From positions 496,001-560,000 of the forward strand of contig NZ_CP106793.1 of the NCBI RefSeq assembly GCF_025642135.1: a DNA stretch of 64,000 nucleotides, given 5' to 3'. The translations under genes were made by a program, and so were the position numbers. The notes beneath the pieces are model-generated. The model searched no databases. It saw only the letters and a program-made list of their open reading frames with translations, and had not been told where the DNA came from. Source of the stretch: Streptomyces cynarae. Its GTDB lineage: Bacteria; Actinomycetota; Actinomycetes; Streptomycetales; Streptomycetaceae. Below are positions 39,816 through 48,137 of the stretch, in pieces (within the stretch, counting starts at the first letter, position 1; each line of letters opens with the position of its first letter).

Positions 39816-40922
39816 TCATCCCGCGGTCAGAGTGGTCCACTTCTGGTTGGAGCCGCCGTTGCAGTCCCACAGCACGAGCTGCGTGCCGTCGGCCGTGGAG
39901 GAGCCCGGATCGTCGAGGCAGCGGCCGGAGGCGGGGTTGCGGTAGCCGCCGTTGTAGGGCTGCCAGACCTGGTTGGAACCGCCGTGGCAGGCCCAGATCT
40001 GCACCTTGGTGCCGTTGGCGGTGTTGCCGCCGGCGGCGTCGAGGCACTTGCCCATGGAGCGCAGGGTGCCGTCGGTGTAGAGCGACCAGAGCTGGTTGGC
40101 AGCGCCGTTGCAGCTCCAGATCTGGACGGCGGTCCCGTCGGCGGTGTTGGCGCCGTTGACGTCCAGGCACTTGCCGGCGATGCCGGACTGCACGCGTGCG
40201 GGGGCGGGGGCGGGGTTCCTCAGCCACCCGGCGCCGTCCGCGGCCTGGATGCCGCGGTGGAAGGCGTCCGCCATCTTCTGGTAGCCCGCGTCATTGGGAT
40301 GCAGGGGGTCGGCCAGGTCGGCCGTGGTCAGGCTGCTCATGTCGACGTATGCGACGTGTTTGCCCGCGGCCTGTGCGTCGCTGACGATTCGGGGGATGGC
40401 CTGGTTGTACGCGCCCCGGAACTGCTCCTCCGAGCTGCTGGTGGACACGACCAGGGAGGCGACGAGGACGGTTGCGTCGGGGACGTCGGCGGTGATCTGG
40501 TTGACCAGCGACCTCAGCCGGGCGATGGCGGTGTCGACCTCGGACGCCCCTTGGAGATCGTTGGTACCGATATGCAGCGTCACGACGTTGGGCCGGTAGC
40601 GGGTCAGCGAGGCGTCCGCGAGTGCGGCGATCTGGTCGATGCGGTATCCGGAGTGGCCTTCGTTGTCGGGGTCGGACATCGATCCGTTCCGCCCGGTGCC
40701 GACGAAGTCCAGCGGATGGCCGTCCGCCGCAAGCTCGTTCCACAGCGGACCCCGGTAGCCGTTGCCCGTACTGCTTCCCACACCCCAGGTGATTGAGTCG
40801 CCCAACGGCATGACCCGTAAGGGCGTGTTGGAGGCGGCGGAGGCAGGTGGCACAGCTGCCGCCGTCACCCCGAGCGCGGCAGTGACAAGCGTGACCAGGT
40901 TCAGTATCCAAGACTTTCTCAT
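39816..40922 (-). CDS. Secreted SGNH/GDSL esterase with ricin-type (CBM13) domain
   Basis: The 368-residue exported hydrolase uses the ATG at 40922 (MRKSWILNLVTLVTAALGVT), with a signal peptide ending at PASAA. PLGDSITWGVGSS carries the nucleophile Ser (block I). TLHIGTNDLQG is block III. DPLHPNDAGYQKM holds the Asp/His pair of block V. From about residue 245 a ricin B lectin domain has three QW repeats (NQLWSL, NQVWQP, NQKWTT). The likely role is deacetylation of plant polysaccharides. An in-frame upstream ATG adds 12 residues before the basic n-region and was not used. Confidence 0.93.
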   Translation of the reverse strand: MRKSWILNLVTLVTAALGVTAAAVPPASAASNTPLRVMPLGDSITWGVGSSTGNGYRGPLWNELAADGHPLDFVGTGRNGSMSDPDNEGHSGYRIDQIAALADASLTRYRPNVVTLHIGTNDLQGASEVDTAIARLRSLVNQITADVPDATVLVASLVVSTSSSEEQFRGAYNQAIPRIVSDAQAAGKHVAYVDMSSLTTADLADPLHPNDAGYQKMADAFHRGIQAADGAGWLRNPAPAPARVQSGIAGKCLDVNGANTADGTAVQIWSCNGAANQLWSLYTDGTLRSMGKCLDAAGGNTANGTKVQIWACHGGSNQVWQPYNGGYRNPASGRCLDDPGSSTADGTQLVLWDCNGGSNQKWTTLTAG

Positions 40923-41608
40923 GCAGGTGTCCTCTTCTGCGGCTGAGTGCTGAATCAATGGAGCTGACGCCGTTCTGGTCAGCAGCTCGGCCGTCGTGCC
41001 GTCCCGTCGGCGTCGGCGGCCGCCTGACGTACTGGCAGAGCGGCGTGGGTGGGGGCCTCTTGCACTGTGAGCGTTGACAACACCGAGCCTGTCCGACGTC
41101 CCGTCTGCCCCGGCCCTCCTGTACCGAGAGCGTCGACCCGAGCCGGCCGCACAAGCGCACTCGTACAGATATCACGCTGATCCCCGTCTGGGACATCCCA
41201 TGAATGCCAGAAATCGCGGAACGGTGGCGCAGGGGCGAATTCTGCGTCGTTTCGTCCCGCACCCGTTCTCCTATGGCCTGTTCGCTACTCCCCCTCTACA
41301 GCTTCGACCCGTGAACATCCCATGTCTGGTTGCTGGTGACGACCCTCCACGCCCGGGCCCTGCACGCCTGCCTGCGATGGCGCAACAACAACGCCCGTCA
41401 CCCTGACGTCCTGACACCTCGACGCCGCGAACGTGCGCGTGTCCGCAGCGCGGAAGACATCCGCCGGGGCGGACGACCAGTCGCTGCGGCGGCGTGAACG
41501 ACGCCAGGCGCGGGGACCACCGGCTCGGTCACCGGATAGCGTGTCGGCCGGAGGACGGCCCGGGGTTGCACGGCGCCACTCCCCTGTTCCCATGCGCTGG
41601 AGGAACTG
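40923..41608. other. 686-bp divergent intergenic region
   Basis: It lies between the SGNH esterase and the WGR-domain gene and holds both promoters. GAGCGTTGACAACACC at about 41070-41085 includes TTGACA, but no clear -10 follows. A short Pro-rich ORF (41074-41406) has no coding look. No repeat comparable to the LacI boxes was seen. Confidence 0.4.
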
Positions 41609-42574
41609 TTGACGGGCTGGCGGCGATTCGAGCTCCTGCAGGGGGCTGAGACCGAGTACCGGGAGATTCGCCAGGAAGGCATCCGATGCTTCCTCCGCTG
41701 GGGCACGACAGGCACCGGCGGCAAGGCGAGCACGTCGACGCTGGACGACGAACAGCACGCCGGCCGCCACGCTTCCCGCAAGATCAACGAATGGCTCCGC
41801 AAGGGCTTCGCCGAGGTCGAGCGACCGTTTGACGTCGCCGAACTTGACCAACAGACGCCCGTCCTCGACGTGATCAAGTCAAGCACCCAGCCGCATGCCC
41901 CGGTCCCCGAGTATCTGCCGGTCGATGGCTTTGACGACACCTACCACCGCAGCCATGCCCCGGATCACCCGATGGGATTTCACGAGTACTTCGTGCTGCG
42001 GGACCAGGGACGCAGCGCCGTTCGCTTCACCGTGCGCGGACAGTGCCATGACCCCGCGGCCGTGTCGTCCTTCCTGGCCGTCCTCGGCGCCGGGCGCGAC
42101 CTGCCCTTCGACGGGCGATCCCACCACAAGGTACCGCTGTCGACACCGGTGGGACCCTTCAGTCACGCCTTGTTCTGTGCGCCGGCACTCGGGCAAGCCT
42201 GCGTCGCGTATCCCGCAATCGCCGCTCGCGTCGCGACAGCCTTCCCCATCTTCGGCTGCGAGATCGGCGACGCGGATCCGGAAGTCCTCGTCGACGCGCG
42301 AATCCGCGGCCACGGTGCACTGCCCTACAGCGACTGGAGCCGCCAGCCGCAGCCGGTCGTCGATCTCAGGTTCGATGTCCAGCCGTCCAACTACCGGCGG
42401 ACGCAGACCTTCAAGGTCTTCACATCCGCAGACCTCAAGGCGCTACTGGACGTCCTCCCGACTGCGGCATCCCAGAGTTGGCTGGAGGTCCGCTCCTTCC
42501 GAGGCGAGACCAGGCGTTTCACACCCGAGACCGCCACACCGTTCTCCGAAGTCGCCTCCTTCCTCCACGGCTGA
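41609..42574 (+). CDS. WGR-domain protein with unknown C-terminal domain
   Basis: The 321-residue protein probably starts at TTG 41609, preceded by GGAGGAAC at 6 bp. Residues 3-80 form a WGR domain: RRFELLQGAETEYREIRQ, CFLRWGTTGTGGKASTST and a basic tail RHASRKINEWLRKGF. WGR domains bind nucleic acid in PARPs and in bacterial repair or defence-linked proteins. The remaining 240 residues (HEYFVLRDQGRSAVRFTVRG, FPIFGCEIGDADPEVLVDAR) match no family I know. No PARP, ligase or helicase motif is present. The gene stands alone. Function unknown. Confidence 0.8.
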   Translation: MTGWRRFELLQGAETEYREIRQEGIRCFLRWGTTGTGGKASTSTLDDEQHAGRHASRKINEWLRKGFAEVERPFDVAELDQQTPVLDVIKSSTQPHAPVPEYLPVDGFDDTYHRSHAPDHPMGFHEYFVLRDQGRSAVRFTVRGQCHDPAAVSSFLAVLGAGRDLPFDGRSHHKVPLSTPVGPFSHALFCAPALGQACVAYPAIAARVATAFPIFGCEIGDADPEVLVDARIRGHGALPYSDWSRQPQPVVDLRFDVQPSNYRRTQTFKVFTSADLKALLDVLPTAASQSWLEVRSFRGETRRFTPETATPFSEVASFLHG

Positions 42575-42669
42575 GCCTGCTTGGAGCCGCCGGTGACGGG
42601 CAGGGCCTCCTTGTCCTGGGTCACCGAACACCTTGAGCGTGTGTCGGCGAAGTTCGAGCGGCGTCGCGA

Positions 42670-43830
42670 TCAAAAGACTGTGGCGGCCGGTGGGGTCCAT
42701 CGGCGGGTGCGGGGCACCGCGCGAGAGATGCCGTAGTCCTCCTTGAGCTGTTCGGGGATGGCGTAGTGCATGACGCGTCCGCGGGTGAGGGAGGACAGCT
42801 CGAAGACGGTGGTGAGGTGGCCGAGACGGTCCAGTGCCCAGGCGCCGAGCGGGGAGCGGTCCTCGACGGTCTCCAGGACGCCGAGGAGGTGAGGCACGGC
42901 CTTGACGGCGGTGTCCCACGGGGTGTGCGGCACGTCGAGCCAGTCGGCGCACGTGTCGCCGATGAGGTAGCGGATCAGGGCGGAGACGATCGGGTCGAAG
43001 AAGGTACCGGGGACGACCTCCTCGTAGAGGTCGATGAGCTGCCGGGTCAGGTGCGCGCCCTCCTCGGAGGGCCCCATGTGCCGGATCATGTACAGGTCGA
43101 GGAACCGGCGGGCCTCGTCGAGGGTCTTGGGGACGGCATCCTGGTCGACGCCGAGCATGGCACCGACCACCCGCCAGGCGTAGTAGTAGGCTTCCGCGCC
43201 CTCCTGTGACATGTGGATGCCGAGGCGGTGCAGGCTGTCCAGGACGAGCAGGGAGAAGAACATCTGCCCGCCGATCATGTCCTCCTGGCAGATCGGCACC
43301 CCCAGCGACTCGGTGTCCCAGCGGTTCTCGCGCTTGAGGTGGTGGCGGATGGAGGCGTGCAGGAGGCGGACCTTCTGGGCGGCGGGGATGAAGCGGCTGC
43401 CGGCTTCGAAGGCGTCGGGCTGCATCAGGTAGACGGTGAACTGGCCGGTCTCCGCCATCCGTTTGGAGGGGTACTTCAGCCCGTGCGTGGCCGACAGCAG
43501 TTTCGCCACGTGCGGGACGACGTAGCAGGCGGGCATAGAGGCGAAGGACAGCGCGGTGGAGATGTGCACGTTGTTGTCGATGAAGAACAGCCGGGCCTTC
43601 TCCATCTCCGACCAGTCCACCCAGGACGGCGGGACACGGGTGGCGTCGAGGTACTCGCGCGCCACGTCTGGCAGCCCCTCCGGAAGGGGAGCGCCAGCGG
43701 TGGAGACGTAGCGCATCAGGGTGTTGAACGTGCCCACCTGGCCGCGTTCGAACAGTGCGGCGACGGTGGCGTCGGCGAGTTCGTCACCGGCCTGCCGCAG
43801 GGCGTCCATCGATGCCTCGGTGCAGGTCAT
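42670..43830 (-). CDS. MpaB/DUF2236-family haem oxygenase
   Basis: The 386-residue protein uses the ATG at 43830, with AAGGAG upstream. It carries the DUF2236 core: LFFIDNNVHISTALSFASMP, AKLLSATHGLKYPSKRMAET and VRLLHASIRHHL. The last holds the His expected to bind haem b, as in latex-clearing protein and MpaB. These enzymes oxidatively cleave or modify isoprenoid chains. It lies 81 bp downstream of a GGPP-synthase-like gene on the same strand, so a prenyl diphosphate-derived chain is the natural substrate guess. No signal peptide. Confidence 0.85.
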   Translation of the reverse strand: MTCTEASMDALRQAGDELADATVAALFERGQVGTFNTLMRYVSTAGAPLPEGLPDVAREYLDATRVPPSWVDWSEMEKARLFFIDNNVHISTALSFASMPACYVVPHVAKLLSATHGLKYPSKRMAETGQFTVYLMQPDAFEAGSRFIPAAQKVRLLHASIRHHLKRENRWDTESLGVPICQEDMIGGQMFFSLLVLDSLHRLGIHMSQEGAEAYYYAWRVVGAMLGVDQDAVPKTLDEARRFLDLYMIRHMGPSEEGAHLTRQLIDLYEEVVPGTFFDPIVSALIRYLIGDTCADWLDVPHTPWDTAVKAVPHLLGVLETVEDRSPLGAWALDRLGHLTTVFELSSLTRGRVMHYAIPEQLKEDYGISRAVPRTRRWTPPAATVF

Positions 43831-43911
43831 GGCGGGGCTCCTTGTCTTCCAGGGGATCGTCCACGAGCGGCCGGAGAGGGCACCGGGGTTGTGCCGCCTC
43901 GGGTGCAAGGG

Positions 43912-44967
43912 TCAAGAGAGGCGGTCCGCCGCCGACTGCGCCAGCGCGGTCAGGGCAGCGTCGGCGTGCGCGGGTGCATTCAGGTCGTGGAGGGCGTCGA
44001 GCGCCTCCTCGACCCGTGCACTGATCATGTCCTCGACGCGGTCGGGTGCCTTCAGCCGGCGCATCACCTCGCGGACCGCGTCCAGAGCGTCCGCGTCCAG
44101 GCGGCGACGGCCCAGCAGGGCGTGCAGCCTCTCACGGTCGTCGTCGCCGGCGAGGCGCCAGGTCTCTGCCAGCAGCGCGGTGGGACGGTGGCCGCGTACG
44201 TCGTCGGTGTTGGCCTTACCGGTGCGTTCCGGGTCTCCGAACAGGCCGAGCAGGTCGTCCCGCAGCTGGAACGCCTCGCCCAGCGGCAGCCCGTACGTGG
44301 AGTAGCCCTCACGCAGCCGCGCGTCGGCCCCGGCCAGGGCGCCGCCGATCAGCAGGGGCTGCTCGACGGTGTACTTGGCGGTCTTGTAGCGGATCACCTT
44401 CAGCGACGCCTCGGTGTCCAGGTCGGCTCCCGTACGCAGGATCTCCAGGCACTCGCCCGCGACCAGTTCGCGGGCCATCACCGACCACAACGGGCGGGCC
44501 CGGGCGAGGTAGGCGACGGGCAGGCCGCTGGTGGCGAACAACTGCCCGGCCAGCGCCATCAGCAGGTCACCGACCAGCATCGCCAGCGACCTGGCGGCTG
44601 CCTCAGCTCGCGGACGACGTCGTACGGCGCCGCGCAGAGCGACATGTGCCGCTGGGCGCCCGTGCCGCAGCGGGCTGTCGTCGATGAGGTCGTCGTGCAC
44701 GACCGCGGCGGCGTGCACCAGCTCCATGGACGCCGCCGCCCGCACCAGCGCGTCGCTGTCCGGCTGCCCGACCGCCCGCCAGCCCCAGTAGCAGAACGCC
44801 GCCCGCAACCGTTTGCCGTCCGCGACCGCGGCCTCCAGTTGCTCGGCCACCGGGCCCAGAAGCGGATCGATCTCGGCGAACCGGTCGGCCTCCTGGGCGA
44901 CGAACCGGCGCACCACCTCATCAATGCGGATCTTGAACGCGGCCGGCTCCCACCGGTCACCCCTCAT
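43912..44967 (-). CDS. Polyprenyl (GGPP-type) diphosphate synthase
   Basis: The 351-residue trans-prenyltransferase has the first Asp-rich motif VVHDDLIDDSPLRHGRPAAH and the second AFQLRDDLLGLFGDPERTGK, in the actinobacterial GGPP synthase style. Substrate contacts are DGKRLRAAFCYWGW and IRYKTAKYTVEQPLL. It elongates allylic diphosphates, probably to C20. The ATG at 44967 overlaps the end of the 91-aa gene by 11 bp, so the two are translationally coupled. It is a different paralogue from the one at 28.8 kb (no TTA codon, different DD-x-x motif). Confidence 0.93.
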   Translation of the reverse strand: MRGDRWEPAAFKIRIDEVVRRFVAQEADRFAEIDPLLGPVAEQLEAAVADGKRLRAAFCYWGWRAVGQPDSDALVRAAASMELVHAAAVVHDDLIDDSPLRHGRPAAHVALRGAVRRRPRAEAAARSLAMLVGDLLMALAGQLFATSGLPVAYLARARPLWSVMARELVAGECLEILRTGADLDTEASLKVIRYKTAKYTVEQPLLIGGALAGADARLREGYSTYGLPLGEAFQLRDDLLGLFGDPERTGKANTDDVRGHRPTALLAETWRLAGDDDRERLHALLGRRRLDADALDAVREVMRRLKAPDRVEDMISARVEEALDALHDLNAPAHADAALTALAQSAADRLS

Positions 44968-45232
44968 CAGCGGCCTTCCGAGCCAGGGCGTGCCGGGCCA
45001 GGACCTCCAGGTGGGCCGGCGGGACGGCCGCGTACCGGTCCAGCACCAGGCGCCCACGCGCCGCGAGGTCGTTCTCGGCCTGCGCCGCCAGCTCCGCGGC
45101 GTCCGAGCGGCGCAGCAGTCCCCGCACCGTCCCCACGGCCGAACCCAGCGTGCTCACCGCCAGATCCGCCAACCCGGCCACAAGCACCGCCTGCTCGTCC
45201 AGGCCCCCGCGCCGTCCCGCTTCTCGCGTCAT
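44957..45232 (-). CDS. 91-residue protein coupled to the prenyl synthase, function unknown
   Basis: The ATG at 45232, with GGGGGAGAG upstream, opens MTREAGRRGGLDEQAVLVAG. The mature helix-rich protein reads LADLAVSTLGSAVGTVRGLL then LAAQAENDLAARGRLVLDRY and PPAHLEVLARHALARKAADE. It has no signal, cysteine or transmembrane segment of normal length. It looks all-alpha. It is the first gene of the operon and its stop lies inside the start of the prenyl synthase, so it may be a regulatory or accessory subunit. No family recognised. Confidence 0.7.
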   Translation of the reverse strand: MTREAGRRGGLDEQAVLVAGLADLAVSTLGSAVGTVRGLLRRSDAAELAAQAENDLAARGRLVLDRYAAVPPAHLEVLARHALARKAADEG

Positions 45233-45325
45233 GCTCTCCCCCACCCACAGCACACCCGGACGGCGCCTGTCACGCGCCGTCCGTTCGAGCATCCGTCACT
45301 TTGGGCGCGAGAACGGAAGAACTCC

Positions 45326-45359
45326 CGATCGAGCGATCACATCGATCGGCCGTACGATC
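45326..45359 (-). promoter_or_regulatory. Cluster of four CGATC boxes upstream of the prenyl operon
   Basis: CGATC occurs at 45326, 45334, 45343 and 45355 within 34 bp. On the other strand this reads as repeated TGATCG/CGATCG. It lies about 95 bp before the first gene of the operon and could be a regulator site. No sigma consensus is clear next to it. Confidence 0.4.
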
Positions 45360-45433
45360 ACCGCTGCTGCACTGCGGTCCCGCGCTCCACGCCTCTCGAA
45401 CTCCGATGACACGCACTTGCTGATCAGCAACCT

Positions 45434-45700
45434 TCAGCGGCAACGATCACCTGACCGTCGCGCCTTCAGCTGCTCCGCTTCGCCCAGAGCGTGGTGGTCG
45501 GGCAAGGCGGCTGAAGGCCCAGCGCAGCCGTTCCTGGTCGACGCGGGGCGGCCGGTGCGGTCCAGGCCGTGCGGGTGTGGGCGCTCAGCTGCGCCCAGGC
45601 GCTCATCTGCCAGCCACCGCCACACCGTCCGCTCCGACGCACCCGCCAACTCCGCCGCGCCTTCGCCGCTCGTACGTGCCTTCGGCGCCGGTCCGGCGCA
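45434..45700 (-). pseudogene. Possible Mu/TniA-type transposase N-terminal remnant
   Basis: One minus-strand frame reads SGEGAAELAGASERTVWRWL, then ADERLGAAERPHPHGLDRTG. The ASERTVWRWL helix pair is typical of the HTH at the start of actinobacterial Mu-like and TniA transposases. No DDE core follows. It lies at the rearranged end of the decarboxylase/lectin fusion and overlaps it in another frame. Confidence 0.35.
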
Positions 45701-47846
45701 GCACAGAGACGCGGAGCACGTCCAGGCCCATGGCGTCGCGGAGTTGGGCTTGGAGAACCCGGACGAATCCGGACTCGGGGAAGTGGACAGCCGGTGGTGC
45801 TCCGCGGCGAAGGAGGACAGCCAGTCTCCGCAACCGACGCGATCTTCCGGAACCGGACGACGACTCCTCGGGGCTGACGGCCGACTGCGCCCTTCGGCGC
45901 CCGGCAAGCCCACCGACTCGCCGGGCCTGCGTGTTCAGGAGGGCAGGGTCCAGCTCTGGTTGGCCGCTCCGGTGCACGACCAGATCTGCAGGCGGGTGCC
46001 GTTGGCCGAACTGGGCCCGGTCGCGTCGAGGCACTTGCCGGACTGCGGATTGACCAGGGAGCCGTTGGCGCCGGGCTGCCAGACCTGTGAGCCCGTCCCG
46101 TTGCAGTCGTACAACTGCACCTTGGTGCCGTTGGCCGTGCCGGCCGAGGTCACGTCCATGCACTTGCCGAGCGCACTGAGCGTACCGGCGCTGCCCACGG
46201 TCCAGTTCTGCGCGTTGGGGCCGTTGCAGTCGTAGAGCTGTATCGCCGTGCCGTTGGCGGTGCCACCGCCCGCGACGTCCACGCACTTGCCGCCGTACCC
46301 GTGGATGGGGCCCGTGACGTTCGCGGGCGGTGGGATCCCCGGACCGGACTGCCCTGCTGCCCACTTGATCTCCTGCAGGAGCAGTTGGTTCTGCTGGGCG
46401 CTCGCGAATGTCGACGACAGGGGGGTGTTGGAGGAGTAGTCCAACCCCGTGTGCGACCCCGCTGCGAAGGTAGTCCACAACCGCCTCGGTGATCACCTCG
46501 CCAGGCGCCACAGCGGGCACACCCGGCGGATAAGGGCTGATCATTTCCGCAGCGATCCGCCCCACGGCTCGCTCAGCGGATACGTGTTCCGCCGGACCGA
46601 AGAAGGCCTCGCGCGGCAGGACGGCCTGCTCCAGCTCCAGCTCCGACGATTCGGGCAGGTGCACGGGCGGCTGCCGCTCGATGGTGTCGCTGTCGTCGGC
46701 GAGGGCTCGCAAGGCGTCCACGAGGATCTTCTCGGTGTCGTCATCGTCCGCGTGGGTGATGGACGCACTGATGCGGCAAATGTCGGAGCCGCCGACGTCG
46801 ACATGGCGCTCGGCGCGCAGCCACTCGGCGGCCTGCATACCGCTGATGCCGAGGTCCCGCACGTCGATCACGATTTTCAGCGGGTCGACATCGGCGGCGA
46901 GGCCCTCCTCGACGACCTCCTGGCCCATCGGCCACAGACCCGGCAGGTCGGCGACGGCCGCCCGGACGCGCTCCGCCCGGCGCAGCGCGGCCTCCAGGAG
47001 GTCATGCCCGTGCTCGACCATCTGACGCCGCCAGCCGTCGAGCGCCGCAAAGATCAAGGAGGAGGCGCTGGTGGTGCCGAGCAGATCCTCCCGCTCCTTG
47101 AGGACCTCCGGCGACACCCGCTCGTACTGCAGGTGGAACACGGAGCTCTGTTCGATCGCGCCGCCCATCTTGTGCACGCTGGTGACGACCAGGTCGGCCT
47201 CGGCGTCCATTCCCCAGGCGGGGAGCCCCGGGTGGAACGGCAGGTGCGCGCCCCACGCCTCGTCGACGATCAGGGGGACGTCGAACTTGTGGCACACGCG
47301 TGCCACCCCTTGGATGTCCGCGCAGGTGCCCCAGTCGGTGGGCGTGATCAGCAGCATTCCCTTGGCGTCGGGATGCTCCCGCAGACGGCGGCGTACGTCG
47401 TCGGACTCGGGCGGGTGGGCGATGTGCCGGTCGGTGTCGAACTTCGGGTGCACCCAGATCGGCTCGACGCCGTTGACGACGACGGCCGCGATCACCGACT
47501 TGTGCGCGTTGCGCGACAGCAGCAGCTTCTCTCCCGGCCCGGCCACGGCCAGCATGGCGGTCTTCACCGACAGCGAGCTGCCGCACGTGGAGAAGAACGC
47601 CTGCTCCGCGCCGACCGCGTCCGCCATGAGCTCCTGGGCCTGGCTGAGCACGCCCTGCGACTGGCGGCGGTCGTCCAGCCCGTTGAGGGACAGTACGTCG
47701 GAGCGGAAGACGTCGATCCCCAGGATGTCCGCCACCCGGGGGTCCACGCCCCTGCCCTGCTTGTGGCCGGGAGGACCGAAGACCACGTCCCCGCGACGCC
47801 TGAATTCCTGCAACGCCTCAAGGACGGGAACCCGTGAGTGATCCAT
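45603..47846 (-). CDS. Orn/Lys/Arg decarboxylase with aberrant C-terminal read-through
   Basis: The ATG at 47846 opens MDHSRVPVLEALQEFRRRGD. Residues 1-466 are a fold-type I PLP decarboxylase. AQAFFSTCGSSLSVKTAM is the N-terminal catalytic region, PLIVDEAWGAHLPFHPGL carries the PLP Asp, and VTSVHKMGGAIEQSS the Schiff-base Lys. The family normally ends about 20 residues after VVDYLRSGVA. Here the frame runs out of phase into a ricin-domain gene, adding about 280 Arg/Gly/His-rich residues to a stop at 45603. The enzyme core is complete, so activity is possible, but the tail is an artefact of a deletion near 46450. Confidence 0.8.
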   Translation of the reverse strand: MDHSRVPVLEALQEFRRRGDVVFGPPGHKQGRGVDPRVADILGIDVFRSDVLSLNGLDDRRQSQGVLSQAQELMADAVGAEQAFFSTCGSSLSVKTAMLAVAGPGEKLLLSRNAHKSVIAAVVVNGVEPIWVHPKFDTDRHIAHPPESDDVRRRLREHPDAKGMLLITPTDWGTCADIQGVARVCHKFDVPLIVDEAWGAHLPFHPGLPAWGMDAEADLVVTSVHKMGGAIEQSSVFHLQYERVSPEVLKEREDLLGTTSASSLIFAALDGWRRQMVEHGHDLLEAALRRAERVRAAVADLPGLWPMGQEVVEEGLAADVDPLKIVIDVRDLGISGMQAAEWLRAERHVDVGGSDICRISASITHADDDDTEKILVDALRALADDSDTIERQPPVHLPESSELELEQAVLPREAFFGPAEHVSAERAVGRIAAEMISPYPPGVPAVAPGEVITEAVVDYLRSGVAHGVGLLLQHPPVVDIRERPAEPTAPAGDQVGSRAVRSGDPTARERHGPHPRVRRQVRGRRGRWHRQRHGDTALRLQRPQRAELDRGQRRYAQCARQVHGRDLGRHGQRHQGAVVRLQRDGLTGLAARRQRLPGQSAVRQVPRRDRAQFGQRHPPADLVVHRSGQPELDPALLNTQARRVGGLAGRRRAQSAVSPEESSSGSGRSRRLRRLAVLLRRGAPPAVHFPESGFVRVLQAQLRDAMGLDVLRVSVLRRTGAEGTYERRRRGGVGGCVGADGVAVAGR
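45935..46480 (-). pseudogene. Ricin-type lectin C-terminal part of a truncated secreted hydrolase
   Basis: In another frame than the decarboxylase, SHTGLDYSSNTPLSSTFASA and LLLQEIKWAAGQ resemble the end of a ThuA-like or glycosidase domain. A full ricin B domain with repeats NAQNWTV, GSQVWQP and NQSWTL follows and ends at a natural stop. The 5' part, with signal peptide and catalytic domain, is missing: the sequence joins the decarboxylase gene at about 46450. No start codon of its own is credible. Confidence 0.75.
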
Positions 47847-48137
47847 GGTCCTTTCCCTTTCCGCGCACGCCCCAGCCATCCGAAGGCTCCGGAGTCCGGC
47901 CGTTGACCGGGTTCCATACCTGGCACTCGCGAAACCGGGCTGCTGCCCGGGCACACATGTCCGTCACCGTTGCCGCGACCACGGTCGGCGACGAGCGTGC
48001 GGTGCCGGGGTCGCGGGGCGGGTCGCCAGATGGCGAACAGGGCGGCGGCGGGCAGCAGCTCCGCGATGTCACCGCCGTCGGGTGCTCAAAACATGGGCCG
48101 AGCGGATCGCGGATCGGCGCGGCCGGTCCGCGGGGGG

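Noticed and set aside
43213..45423. A 736-codon plus-strand frame opposite the MpaB/prenyl-synthase genes
   Set aside because: Antisense shadow with the same composition bias. The minus-strand genes have clear motifs and ribosome binding sites.
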